Below, in pieces: positions 1 to 7,920 of a DNA stretch of 41,194 nt; position 1 is the stretch's first letter; each line of letters opens with the position of its first letter. The stretch comes from Gemella bergeri ATCC 700627 (lineage in GTDB: Bacteria; Bacillota; Bacilli; Staphylococcales; Gemellaceae), in NCBI RefSeq assembly GCF_000469465.1, contig NZ_KI271820.1:1-41194 (forward strand), given 5' to 3'. The notes under the pieces were generated by a model that saw only the letters and a program-made list of their open reading frames with translations, ran no database searches and was not told where the DNA came from. A program made the translations under genes and the position numbers.

Positions 1-7
1 TGCACTT

Positions 8-625
8 TTATTTGCAATTCGTCAAATAAATATAATTATAGCCATAATCTATCAATGTTATTAAAAGCATTGTTGTAAAAAATATATACATTCCGGTAAA
101 TACTACCAATAGAACAATATATCCAAAAAATGAACCATTAACAAAACTAAAGATATTATTTTCCGGTACAAAATCATCAAAATTAGCACCTTTCCTTACT
201 TTAAATCCTGTTAGAATATAGCTTACTACGGTGTATATCAATAGTACAATATAAAAAAATACAACAGGTAACAATGAAACTCTTATTTTTAAAGTAAGCA
301 GATATTTATTTATACTCTTACTTTTTCCAATTAAATATTTAAAACTCTTATTTTTTATTTTATTATATTTATATAAAGCAACTACTATCATCAAAGGTAA
401 TAATAAAATCGTATAATCAATTATCGCTCTATACATTACAGCCGGATCATAACTTGAGGAGAAAAATCTATTTCTCAGCGCCACCCCATCAGCCGTTAAA
501 TCCAGTGCATTTGTATCAAATTGATAAAATTCAACTAATTCTTTTAAATCTCTTAGTACAAAATACAATATCAAGAAAAAAATAGAATAAAAAATTATTT
601 CTTTTATTTTAATATATTTGCTCAT
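8..625 (-). CDS. Four-helix membrane protein, possibly an ABC-2-type permease fragment or immunity protein
   Basis: This is a 205-residue integral membrane protein with hydrophobic stretches at about residues 9-24, 66-86, 115-139 and 165-192. Residues 93-115 (a basic stretch ending in NKYLLTLKIRV, followed by a helix) resemble the cytoplasmic turn seen in small ABC-2-type permeases of peptide transporters; this is a weak resemblance and no family is certain. It starts one base after the stop of the small peptide gene at 627-728, and its ribosome binding site AGGAGA lies inside the end of that gene, so the two are very probably translated together. There is no His/Cys pair typical of AgrB. Its role may be export of, or immunity to, the peptide; this is inference. 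Confidence 0.6.
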   Translation of the reverse strand: MSKYIKIKEIIFYSIFFLILYFVLRDLKELVEFYQFDTNALDLTADGVALRNRFFSSSYDPAVMYRAIIDYTILLLPLMIVVALYKYNKIKNKSFKYLIGKSKSINKYLLTLKIRVSLLPVVFFYIVLLIYTVVSYILTGFKVRKGANFDDFVPENNIFSFVNGSFFGYIVLLVVFTGMYIFFTTMLLITLIDYGYNYIYLTNCK

Positions 626-626
626 G

Positions 627-728
627 TTATTCTCCTATATTTCTCACTTGAGTATTTGGTAAATGAGTTGCTCCTGCCATTCCAAACAAAACTGCTATTA
701 CTAAAATTTTCTTTATTATTTTACTCAT
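627..728 (-). CDS. 33-residue secreted-type peptide
   Basis: A 33-codon gene with an excellent ribosome binding site (AAGGAG, 9 bases before the ATG at 728). A longer reading frame runs upstream, to 878, but lacks a ribosome binding site at its start. The product has a basic start (KIIKK), a hydrophobic core (residues 8-19) and an AGA motif that could be a signal peptidase site, leaving a mature peptide of about 13 residues, THLPNTQVRNIGE. It contains no cysteine, so it is not a classic AgrD, thiolactone or disulfide bacteriocin precursor. Being coupled to a membrane protein gene suggests a pheromone, a small bacteriocin or a leader peptide. No family is recognised. Confidence 0.5.
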   Translation of the reverse strand: MSKIIKKILVIAVLFGMAGATHLPNTQVRNIGE

Positions 729-794
729 ATTTAATTTCTCCTTAATGTTGTTTATCTCCCACCTGCACCACAAATACACCATATATATATCAAA

Positions 795-812
795 CACTTT
801 TATTTGCAATTC
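795..812 (-). repeat. 18-base repeat of the end of the membrane protein gene
   Basis: Bases 795-812 are identical to 3-20, the region around the stop codon of the gene at 8-625. On the - strand the second copy can be read as IYLIDMMNCK-stop beside IYLTNCK-stop of the intact gene, which suggests the remnant of another copy of the same membrane protein upstream of the small peptide, i.e. a decayed tandem duplication. Confidence 0.45.
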
Positions 813-840
813 ATCATATCTATTAAATATATTTAAAATT

Positions 841-888
841 TTTAAAAAATAGTTGGAACAGAAAAACTTCCGCTCCAACTATTTTTTA
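841..888 (-). terminator. Rho-independent terminator after the LytH-like gene
   Basis: An 11-base-pair perfect stem (847-857 with 874-884, core ATAGTTGGA / TCCAACTAT) ends in a T run on the - strand, directly after the stop codon of the LytH-like gene. It should end the rel-dtd-lytH transcript. Confidence 0.8.
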
Positions 889-2331
889 TTTGCTGAATGC
901 CCACGCTTGTAATAAATTATTTTCCACATCATTTTTAGTAAATCCGTTATAACTATTCAGCTTAACATCATCATCATTTGGATCGTTAATATAAAATTTT
1001 TCATCTTCATAACCACGAATAACTTTATATGTTGCCTTATCTCCAAACAATCCACTCTTCATTCGTACTAAAACAGGTTTATTATCTTTTAATGCCTGCT
1101 CAATATCTTCTATTTTACCAATATCGACTTTTTCCGCTTTTAGATTATACTTGTCTGCAAACGCCGAAACAATACTTCCATATGTTCCTTGATTTTTAAT
1201 ATAATACTTATTGCCTGCCCAATTCACAATATCATCAACACTTGGCGAATTATCTCCAATTAAATAATTAGCTATCATTACCAAAGAAACAATCGCATCT
1301 CCATTTTCTTCTATTGTTTTCTTACCGTCTAAACCATATGAAATATTTCTATAATTATCCTGTTTAGTATAATACATTGGTATATTTAACCCTTTTTGTG
1401 GAAGATTTAGGAGCTGTTCTTTTCTCTTGGTGTTGTAATTATCAATATTAATAAGATAATATAAATAAGATTCAACACCTTCTTTTAATGCTGTAATATA
1501 CTGTTCATTAAATATTTTATCATTTAGTATATCTACATCAACCTTATCAGCTAAATTACCTGACATAATTTTTACTTGTGGTAAATTTTCGCTTAATTGA
1601 TCAAAGTTATTTTGTTTTTCCGCTGAAGATATTTTAGAAATATATCTTGTTTTTAAGTTTTTTTCTAATGCACGGGCTATCCTTGATGATTCTGTTGTTA
1701 AATAATGTATTTTAAGTCCTTCACTGTTTTTATTTGTTGCATTATTTACATCAAATTCAAGTAATACATCCGCTTTATTATCTACTGAAATTTTCTTAAT
1801 TTCATCTTTTGTCGGAATAACGTCGTTATTTTCTCTTGTTAATATTACCTTTACACCGTCATTAGATAATTTTTTTTGTAAATTTTTTGCTATTTCTAAA
1901 TTATAATTTTTTGGATAAATATTTTTATAGTCAGGCTGTTCTTCTTTTTTTATTATCGGATTTATTACTACGGTATATGTAGCAAGTTTTTCTTTATTTT
2001 TATCTTCCGGGCTTTTTATATCACTTCCTAATATTGCCCACCCCGGTATCCAGCCTACATACTTATCGTTAGTTTCCACTTCATACCAAACATCCATTTT
2101 GCTTAGCATTTTTACATTATCACCGGCAAAAATCTTTTTAAGCGATGGATAGGAGTCATCCGGTCCTGTTCTAACTTCTATTTCTTTAGATATAGCCAGA
2201 TTGTTTTCTTCATTCATGTTTTGCGGATTTGTTTTTTTTGAAAAATAATACATTCCTCCAACTAAACAAAATAAGGTAATTAACCCTAACATTAATAATA
2301 AAATTGAATTATTTGTTTTTCTTATTTTCAT
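886..2331 (-). CDS. LytH-like membrane-anchored SH3-amidase-C39 protein with both enzyme sites lost
   Basis: A 481-residue protein with an N-terminal membrane anchor (about 11-30), a bacterial SH3 domain (about 50-101), an Amidase_3-like fold (about 118-293) and a Peptidase_C39-like domain (about 313-480). Its place after rel and dtd, and its anchor-SH3-amidase order, match LytH of staphylococci. Amidase_3 enzymes bind zinc through a His in a DPGHGG-type motif, a Glu and a second His in an S-x-H-x-N motif; here the first motif reads VVINPIIKK (121-129), the second LLEFDVNNA (190-198), and no His is present at either. In the C39-like part the GCGPTS-type motif reads GDAIVS (344-349), with Asp345 where the catalytic Cys would be, and the His position reads DKATYKVI (431-438); the NDPN (449-452) remains. 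It is probably a structural or regulatory pseudoenzyme. It starts 3 bases after dtd. Confidence 0.75.
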   Translation of the reverse strand: MKIRKTNNSILLLMLGLITLFCLVGGMYYFSKKTNPQNMNEENNLAISKEIEVRTGPDDSYPSLKKIFAGDNVKMLSKMDVWYEVETNDKYVGWIPGWAILGSDIKSPEDKNKEKLATYTVVINPIIKKEEQPDYKNIYPKNYNLEIAKNLQKKLSNDGVKVILTRENNDVIPTKDEIKKISVDNKADVLLEFDVNNATNKNSEGLKIHYLTTESSRIARALEKNLKTRYISKISSAEKQNNFDQLSENLPQVKIMSGNLADKVDVDILNDKIFNEQYITALKEGVESYLYYLINIDNYNTKRKEQLLNLPQKGLNIPMYYTKQDNYRNISYGLDGKKTIEENGDAIVSLVMIANYLIGDNSPSVDDIVNWAGNKYYIKNQGTYGSIVSAFADKYNLKAEKVDIGKIEDIEQALKDNKPVLVRMKSGLFGDKATYKVIRGYEDEKFYINDPNDDDVKLNSYNGFTKNDVENNLLQAWAFSK

Positions 2332-2334
2332 ACA

Positions 2335-2787
2335 TTAATTTCCTGCCGATAATTTTTCATAAATAATAGTAACCGGACCGTCATTTACTATATTTACTTC
2401 CATCATAGTTTGAAATATCCCGGTTTCTACATCAATACCTTCTTCCCTTAAATATCCATTAAAGACTTCATACAATTCTTTTGCTTTTTCTGCCGTTGCT
2501 GCATTCGTAAAACTAGGTCTTTTACCTTTTTTAGTATCAGCATAAAGGGTAAATTGAGATACCGACAAGATGCTTCCTCCAACATCTTTTAATCCCAAAT
2601 TTAATTTTTCATTTTCATCTTCAAATAATCGTGCTTCCGCTATTTTTTTCGCAAGATACTTTGCATCTTCTTTCGTTGAACTTTTATGAACTCCAACTAA
2701 AAGACAATACCCTTTACCTATGGTACCGACAATTTTCTCATCAACACTGACACTTGCTTTTTTTACTTTTTGTAATACTATTTTCAT
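2335..2787 (-). CDS. dtd: D-aminoacyl-tRNA deacylase
   Basis: A 150-residue protein of normal length for Dtd, which removes D-amino acids (and glycine mischarged on tRNA-Ala) from tRNA in the cytoplasm. The two signature segments are present: SVSQFTLYA (75-83) and the Gly-cisPro motif NDGPVTI (135-141), which lines the active site. The order rel-dtd-lytH is conserved in many Bacilli. It begins 7 bases after the rel stop codon and ends 3 bases before the LytH-like gene, so all three are probably one transcript. Confidence 0.95.
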   Translation of the reverse strand: MKIVLQKVKKASVSVDEKIVGTIGKGYCLLVGVHKSSTKEDAKYLAKKIAEARLFEDENEKLNLGLKDVGGSILSVSQFTLYADTKKGKRPSFTNAATAEKAKELYEVFNGYLREEGIDVETGIFQTMMEVNIVNDGPVTIIYEKLSAGN

Positions 2788-2794
2788 ATTTCAC

Positions 2795-4975
2795 CTATTT
2801 TACTATTCTTTCCACATTATAAACGTCTGCTAATTGTCTTAGTTTTTTTATAATAAAATCACATTCATCAACATTTTTTACGTAGATTCCCAAATTAATC
2901 ACACATGTTTTATTAAGTTTAGATTCCGAATTAAGTTTTTTTATTTCTACTCTGCTCTCATTTAAAGTTAACAATACTTGCTGTAATAATAAATCTCTGT
3001 CAAAAGCATGAATTTGTAATGTAACGCTATAACGTCTATGATTAAGACTTTGTACCCATTCCACATCTAAAAATCTATCCTTATCTTCTTCACTAAGATT
3101 CGGACAATTACTTCTGTGAACTGTAACACCACGTCCTTTTGTTATGAAACCGACTATTTCATCCCCCGGAATTGGCTGACAACATTTAGATAGTCTTACT
3201 AAAATATTATCAACACCTTTTACATAAACACCTGTTTCCGTAATAATATTTTTATTATCATCTTCAGCATTTACCAATTTCTCCAGTTTAGCTTGTGCCA
3301 TTCTTTCTTTTCGAAGTTTTTCAGTTAAACGAGTTACAACTTTATTGGCAGTAAGACCACCATATCCAATCGCAGCATAAAGTTCTTCTATACTGGAAAA
3401 CTTATAACGTGATAAGGCAATTTCTATATTTTCTTGTGTTAACACTTCATCAATATCAAAATTATTCGCCTTAATTTCATCTTTAAGAAGTATTTCACCT
3501 TTTATTAGATTTTCTTCTCTAGCTGCCTTTTTAAAGAACGATTTTATTTTTGATTTTGTCTGAGAAGATGTTGCTATATCAAGCCATGAACGTTTCGGAC
3601 CGGTAGAATTTTTACTCGTTCTAATATCACAAATTTCTCCTGTAGATAATTTATAATCAAACGGTTCTATCTTATCATTTACCGTTGCTCCGATCATTTT
3701 ATTTCCGACTTCTGAATGAATAGCATAAGCAAAGTCAACAATACACGAACCTTTAGGTAATTCTATAATATCGCTATTCGGTGTAAAAACATATATTTTA
3801 TCACTTAATAAATCTACTTTTAGAGATTCCATAAAACTTTCGGCTGTAGTTTCAGTTTCATCGTTAGCAGCCATTTGTTGAAACCAGTTTAATTTTTCAT
3901 AAAAATTATTTTTTTTATTGACTTTTTTACCTTCTTTATACGCCCAGTGAGCAGCAATACCTTTTTCAGCTATTTCGTGCATTTCGTAGGTTCTAATTTG
4001 CACTTCAAGTGTTTGTCCGTCAGGTGCTATTACTGTCGTATGTAACGACTGATACATATTTGGTTTAGGCATTGCTATATAATCTTTAATCCGCCCCGGG
4101 ATAGGAACCCACAAGTTATTTACAAGCCCCAAAGTTGCATAACAATCAGCGATGCTATCTACCAATACACGTACAGCTAATAAATCATAAATTTGATCAA
4201 ACGTTTTATTTTGTTTTATCATTTTTTTATAAATACTGTAAATATGTTTCGGTCTTCCATTTACTTGAGCTTTAATATTATTCTCCCTTAGTAATTCGGT
4301 AATACTAAAACATGCCTCTCTTATGCTCTCTTCTCTTGCACTACGTTTTTGTTTCATCATACCGACAATAGAAAAATATTGCGCCGGATACATGTATCTT
4401 AATGATGTATCCTCAAGTTCCCATTTTATAGAACTTATCCCTAATCTATGAGCAAGCGGTGCATAAATTTCTAATGTCTCACTAGCTATTTCACGTTGTT
4501 TTTCTTCTCTCATATATTTAAGAGTTCTCATATTATGAAGTCTATCAGCTAATTTTACAAATATTACTCTTAAATCTTTAGCAATTGCTACAAAAAGTTT
4601 ACGATGATTCTCCGCTTGAGATTGTTTTTTAGAACGAAATTTTACCTTATCTAATTTTGTAACACCGTCCACTATTACGGAAATATCTTCACCAAACTCA
4701 TTTTGAATATCTTCTAATGTAAATTTAGTATCTTCTACTACATCATGTAAAAAACCTGCACATATAGTGGCATAATCTAATTTAAGTTCCGTCAAAATCC
4801 CTGCAACTTGAATAGGATGCAAGATATAAGGTTCTCCTGATTTTCTAAATTGATTCTCATGTGCAATTTTCGCAAATTCATATGATTTTTTTATAATATT
4901 TATCTGCTCTTGCGATAAATATTTTCTTGCCATATCTTCAACATTTTTGTAGTCATAAGGGTATTCAAGATTCAC
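2795..4975 (-). CDS. rel: Bifunctional (p)ppGpp synthetase/hydrolase Rel
   Basis: A 726-residue long RSH enzyme that makes and degrades the alarmone (p)ppGpp. The N-terminal HD hydrolase domain carries HP (53-54) and the FLHDVVEDT motif (75-83), so hydrolase activity is expected. The synthetase domain holds GRPKHIYSIYKKM (240-252) and RIKD (295-298), the RxKD form typical of bifunctional enzymes rather than E. coli RelA. TGS (about 390-453), a Cys-rich zinc-finger region (SKCCQPIPGD) and a C-terminal ACT domain follow. The start is set at a GTG (4973-4975) with GGAGG 7 bases upstream. An ATG 17 codons earlier is unlikely because the likely promoter -10 (5015-5020) lies inside that extension. 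Confidence 0.95.
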   Translation of the reverse strand: MNLEYPYDYKNVEDMARKYLSQEQINIIKKSYEFAKIAHENQFRKSGEPYILHPIQVAGILTELKLDYATICAGFLHDVVEDTKFTLEDIQNEFGEDISVIVDGVTKLDKVKFRSKKQSQAENHRKLFVAIAKDLRVIFVKLADRLHNMRTLKYMREEKQREIASETLEIYAPLAHRLGISSIKWELEDTSLRYMYPAQYFSIVGMMKQKRSAREESIREACFSITELLRENNIKAQVNGRPKHIYSIYKKMIKQNKTFDQIYDLLAVRVLVDSIADCYATLGLVNNLWVPIPGRIKDYIAMPKPNMYQSLHTTVIAPDGQTLEVQIRTYEMHEIAEKGIAAHWAYKEGKKVNKKNNFYEKLNWFQQMAANDETETTAESFMESLKVDLLSDKIYVFTPNSDIIELPKGSCIVDFAYAIHSEVGNKMIGATVNDKIEPFDYKLSTGEICDIRTSKNSTGPKRSWLDIATSSQTKSKIKSFFKKAAREENLIKGEILLKDEIKANNFDIDEVLTQENIEIALSRYKFSSIEELYAAIGYGGLTANKVVTRLTEKLRKERMAQAKLEKLVNAEDDNKNIITETGVYVKGVDNILVRLSKCCQPIPGDEIVGFITKGRGVTVHRSNCPNLSEEDKDRFLDVEWVQSLNHRRYSVTLQIHAFDRDLLLQQVLLTLNESRVEIKKLNSESKLNKTCVINLGIYVKNVDECDFIIKKLRQLADVYNVERIVK

Positions 4976-5014
4976 AGAAATTCCTCCTTCTTTAAAATTT
5001 TCTTTATCCCTATT

Positions 5015-5023
5015 ATCATACCA
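5015..5023 (-). promoter_or_regulatory. Extended -10 promoter of rel
   Basis: On the - strand TGG-TATGAT is a good extended -10 element about 40 bases before the GTG start of rel. There is no clear -35. Transcription from here would begin downstream of the alternative ATG at 5026, which supports the GTG start. Confidence 0.5.
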
Positions 5024-5090
5024 CAAAAACTAACAAATTTGTTGTATTTTATTAAATTTTAAGTTAAAACACCTTTGAATTAAATGATTT

Positions 5091-5133
5091 AACCCCAAAA
5101 AATTAGATTATTTTTGTTTAACTTTTTGGGGTT
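5091..5133 (-). terminator. Stem-loop between lysP and rel
   Basis: A 15-base-pair stem (5091-5105 with 5119-5133; AACCCC and GGGGTT at the base, A/T pairs towards the loop) lies 30 bases after the lysP stop codon. It has no T run after the stem on the - strand, so it is a terminator-like or processing hairpin rather than a classic terminator. Confidence 0.5.
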
Positions 5134-5162
5134 GATATAAAATCAAAGATGTCTATTATTTA

Positions 5163-6653
5163 TTATTTAGTTTCCACATCTTGAGATAAGTCAACCTCGT
5201 TTAGTGGAATAATTTTAGTTTTATATTTTACTTTATGATATATATAGAAGAATAAAAATATCGGAATTCCCATATATGTGGTTAGCATACCACTCCAATT
5301 TACTATACCTTTTGTTATTAATTCTGTATCCTGTCCAACAATTACAATAATACAAAGTACTAGAGCAATAATCGGACCAATCGGAAACCATTTTGCACGA
5401 TATTTCAGATCTTCTAAATTTTTACCTTGGGCTGTATATGCTTTTCTGAAACGATAATGACTAATTGCTATTCCTAACCAAGCAATAAATCCAGTAAGCC
5501 CACTGGCTGCCACAATGTAAGTATACGCATTTTGATTAGTAAGTTGAACTAGAAAAATTACAAACACTACTGTAGCGGTAGTAAGCAAAGAAATAACCGG
5601 TGTCCCGTATTTAGTTACTCTACTAAATATCGGATAAGCTAATTTCTCTTTACTCATGGCATAAAGCATTCTTGTTGAAGCATACAATCCTGAATTACCT
5701 GCTGATAAAATAGAGGTTAGTATAACCGCATTCATTACACTGGCAGCCAAAGCAAAACCGGCGTTTTTAAACACTATAGTAAATGGCGATTTTGCTATTT
5801 CTTCTGTACTGCCGGCACCTAATAAGTCCGGTGAAGTGTATGGGATAAGTAATCCTATTACCAAAATAGCCAGCACGTAAAAAATTAATATTCTCCAAAA
5901 AACTTGTTTTACAGCTTTTGGAATACTTTTTTCCGGATTTTCACTTTCTCCTGCTGTAATACCGATTAATTCTGTACCTTGGAAAGAATATCCGGCAATT
6001 AAAAATACACCGAGTGTTGCTAATATCTGTCCTGATAATGAATTATTTTCTCCAATAAACGGAGCATCTCCTACAGTCAAATTTTTAAATCCGATATAAG
6101 GTCCGCCCAAGATTCCAAAAATTGTTAAGCAACCTACTACTAAAAATATTATAACTACTACTACTTTAATTAATGCAAACCAATATTCACTTTCACCATA
6201 GACTTTAACACTCAGAGAATTTAACAAGATAATTAATGCTAGAAAAATTAAACTCCAAGCCCAACTTGGTAAAATACGCATCGGTTCCCAATAACTGACT
6301 GCCAATGCCGATAATTCTACGTCCGCCGCTACTGTAATAACCCAATTAAACCAGTAGTTCCACCCAAGGGCAAATCCCAATGACGGATCCACATATCGTG
6401 AAGCATATGTACTAAACGACCCTGAAGTCGGTAAATACGTAGCCATCTCACCCAAAGATGTCATTAAAAAATATACCATAAGACCGATACAAAGGTATGC
6501 GACAATCGCACCTCCCGGCCCGGCACTGTGAATTGCTTGACCACTTGTCATAAATAATCCACTACCGATACAACCACCAATAGCGATCATACTTATGTGA
6601 CGTGATCTAAGATTTCTTTTTACTTCTGTTGCATTGCTATTATTATTTGTCAT
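5163..6653 (-). CDS. lysP: Lysine-specific permease (APC superfamily)
   Basis: A 496-residue amino acid permease with about 12 membrane segments. It follows E. coli LysP closely along its length: RHISMIAIGGCIGSGLF (18-34), AGPGGA, VYFLMTSLGEMA, FALGWNYWFNW, GYSFQGTELIGITAGESENP, AVKQVFWRI, SAGNSGLYASTRMLY and GFIAWLGIAISHYRFR are all LysP-type blocks. Its function should be proton-coupled L-lysine uptake. This is strongly supported by the lysine riboswitch directly upstream (6668-6933). The ribosome binding site is AAGGAGG, about 8 bases before the ATG. It is a single-gene transcript with its own promoter and a stem-loop downstream. Confidence 0.95.
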   Translation of the reverse strand: MTNNNSNATEVKRNLRSRHISMIAIGGCIGSGLFMTSGQAIHSAGPGGAIVAYLCIGLMVYFLMTSLGEMATYLPTSGSFSTYASRYVDPSLGFALGWNYWFNWVITVAADVELSALAVSYWEPMRILPSWAWSLIFLALIILLNSLSVKVYGESEYWFALIKVVVVIIFLVVGCLTIFGILGGPYIGFKNLTVGDAPFIGENNSLSGQILATLGVFLIAGYSFQGTELIGITAGESENPEKSIPKAVKQVFWRILIFYVLAILVIGLLIPYTSPDLLGAGSTEEIAKSPFTIVFKNAGFALAASVMNAVILTSILSAGNSGLYASTRMLYAMSKEKLAYPIFSRVTKYGTPVISLLTTATVVFVIFLVQLTNQNAYTYIVAASGLTGFIAWLGIAISHYRFRKAYTAQGKNLEDLKYRAKWFPIGPIIALVLCIIVIVGQDTELITKGIVNWSGMLTTYMGIPIFLFFYIYHKVKYKTKIIPLNEVDLSQDVETK

Positions 6654-6667
6654 TATAAAACCTCCTT

Positions 6668-6933
6668 AGATAAAAATAAAAAAGCACAACATCTACCATA
6701 TTTGTACGGAGTCATACTTCAACAATTATCTCTCCAAAACAAGATACTAGTAGCTCAACATAGCACAACATGGCTATGACAGTCCTATACCTATTAAGTA
6801 TAGTCCCAACAATATTAATATAGGATTAATACCATTTCGGCGACGTTTCCTTTCTGATAATGTCATAAAGCCCTATACTTTCAATTATCATACTATTAAA
6901 AATCGCGACCTCTACCTCACTCATTTCGTGAGG
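6668..6933 (-). promoter_or_regulatory. Lysine (L-box) riboswitch controlling lysP
   Basis: On the - strand the leader contains the L-box core in the right order: GAGGTAGAGGTCGCG (6904-6918), GTCGCCGAAATGG (6832-6844), TTGGGACTATAC and AGGACTGTCATAG (within 6774-6809), and a closing TTGAGCTAC (6750-6758) that can pair with the first block. These match the conserved joining regions and stems of lysine riboswitches such as that of B. subtilis lysC. A T run follows at about 6668-6682, consistent with a transcription terminator as the output. A possible terminator stem pairs 6742-6755 with 6683-6694, with two bulges, but it overlaps the P1 strand, so the switching mechanism is left open. A small hairpin (CCTCAC / GTGAGG) sits at the 5' end. 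Confidence 0.88.
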
Positions 6934-6957
6934 CATATATTTAATTTTATGGTTCTA

Positions 6958-6986
6958 ATTATAGTATAGTTTTTTGGGGTTGTCAA
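6958..6986 (-). promoter_or_regulatory. Consensus sigma-A promoter of the lysP riboswitch transcript
   Basis: On the - strand a perfect TTGACA (6981-6986) and a perfect TATAAT (6958-6963) are separated by exactly 17 bases, just upstream of the riboswitch. Such a strong promoter fits a gene whose control lies after initiation. Confidence 0.85.
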
Positions 6987-7139
6987 TAGAGAAAATTTAT
7001 TTTTAATAATAATGTTCACTAAGCTAGAACTCATATTGCTATACATAACCACCCATATCCGCCATCTTTATACAGAATATTAACAACATACTTTATATGC
7101 AATAAATTATATATTTTCCTTTTTTGTATTGTTAAACCA

Positions 7140-7188
7140 AATAAAAATCTTTAGTATTTTATCAATTATAACACCAAAGATTTTTATT
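7140..7188 (-). terminator. Terminator after ssb
   Basis: A perfect 13-base-pair stem (7140-7152 with 7176-7188, AATAAAAATCTTT and its complement) lies 12 bases after the ssb stop codon. The T-rich arm ends the hairpin on the - strand. The bases from here to the lysP promoter (7139 to 6987) show no convincing gene. Confidence 0.6.
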
Positions 7189-7199
7189 AATTTAATTTT

Positions 7200-7565
7200 T
7201 TATTGCCCTAACACAAAAACATCACTAGCTTGTTCTTCTTTTTTATTTCCCCTACTTAAAAATGAAACTTTATTAGCAATTATAGATAATTGATAATGAT
7301 TTACTCCATTCTTATCTTTATAAACATTGTTGCTAAGGCTGCCTACTATATTCAACAAACTACCTTTATCACAATACTTAACCGTATTTTCTGCATTTTT
7401 CCCAAAGGTGGTAAATTCTAGAAATTCTGTTTCATATTCACCATCTTTGTTTTTATAATCAGACTGTACTGCTAATGTTGCTTTTAAATAATTTTTCCCG
7501 CTTTCACTTTCTCTTAATTCCGGTTTTTTCACTAATCTTCCAATCAATATTACTTGATTCAACAT
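7200..7565 (-). CDS. ssb: Short single-stranded DNA-binding protein without the acidic tail
   Basis: A 121-residue OB-fold SSB: MLNQVILIGRLVKKPELR (1-18) and FLEFTTFGKNAENTVKYCDKG (48-68) are characteristic. It binds single-stranded DNA. The housekeeping SSB of Bacilli is about 160-180 residues and ends in an acidic tail with a DDIPF-type tip that recruits repair and replication proteins. This protein ends at about residue 106 of the fold plus a short tail finishing FVLGQ, with no acidic tip. It is therefore more like the short competence SsbB/YwpH type. It stands alone, away from rpsF/rpsR, which also argues that it is a secondary SSB. Confidence 0.85.
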   Translation of the reverse strand: MLNQVILIGRLVKKPELRESESGKNYLKATLAVQSDYKNKDGEYETEFLEFTTFGKNAENTVKYCDKGSLLNIVGSLSNNVYKDKNGVNHYQLSIIANKVSFLSRGNKKEEQASDVFVLGQ

Positions 7566-7617
7566 ATTATTACTCTCCCTTTATTTATTATTAAAATTCT
7601 TATTAGATTTTTTATCA

Positions 7618-7902
7618 CTATTTATGAATTAATGTAACAAATACTTCGCCCGCTTCTAAAAATTCTGCATTAATATAATTATCTCCATCAAAATGCAAAA
7701 CTTTTCCCGGTTCTACTATGTGAATTTCAGTTTCATTAAGATGCACTTCAACTTTTCCCTTAACAACTGTAAATATTACTAATGCTTCCGGATGATTATG
7801 TTTAGGTATTTTATCACCCTTATTCCCAACTTTTTTTACTAATTTAAATCTATCATGTGTTTTTAATAATCCTGCTTCATTAAAAACTGTTCCTATTTGC
7901 AT
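7618..7902 (-). CDS. Small cupin-domain protein
   Basis: A 94-residue single-domain cupin. The first cupin motif is visible as PKHNHPEALVIFTVVKGKVEV (33-53), with His35, His37 and Glu39 as likely metal ligands; the second motif around EPGKVLHFDGD (67-77) is less canonical. Such small cupins bind a metal and either act on or sense small molecules; no substrate can be named. It starts 18 bases after the methyltransferase gene with a ribosome binding site AAGGAG, so the two form an operon. Confidence 0.75.
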   Translation of the reverse strand: MQIGTVFNEAGLLKTHDRFKLVKKVGNKGDKIPKHNHPEALVIFTVVKGKVEVHLNETEIHIVEPGKVLHFDGDNYINAEFLEAGEVFVTLIHK

Positions 7903-7920
7903 TTTAAATACTCCTTTATT

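Noticed and set aside
8-728. AgrB/AgrD-type quorum-sensing pair
   Set aside because: The membrane protein lacks the His/Cys protease pair of AgrB and the peptide has no Cys or Ser ring position with the usual acidic tail.
627-878. 83-codon reading frame covering the small peptide
   Set aside because: The longer frame starts without a ribosome binding site inside the terminator region; only the last 33 codons have a good start signal.
6990-7135. Short - strand frame ending in KDGGYGWLCIAI between ssb and lysP
   Set aside because: It has no ribosome binding site, overlaps the ssb terminator and resembles no known peptide; likely chance.
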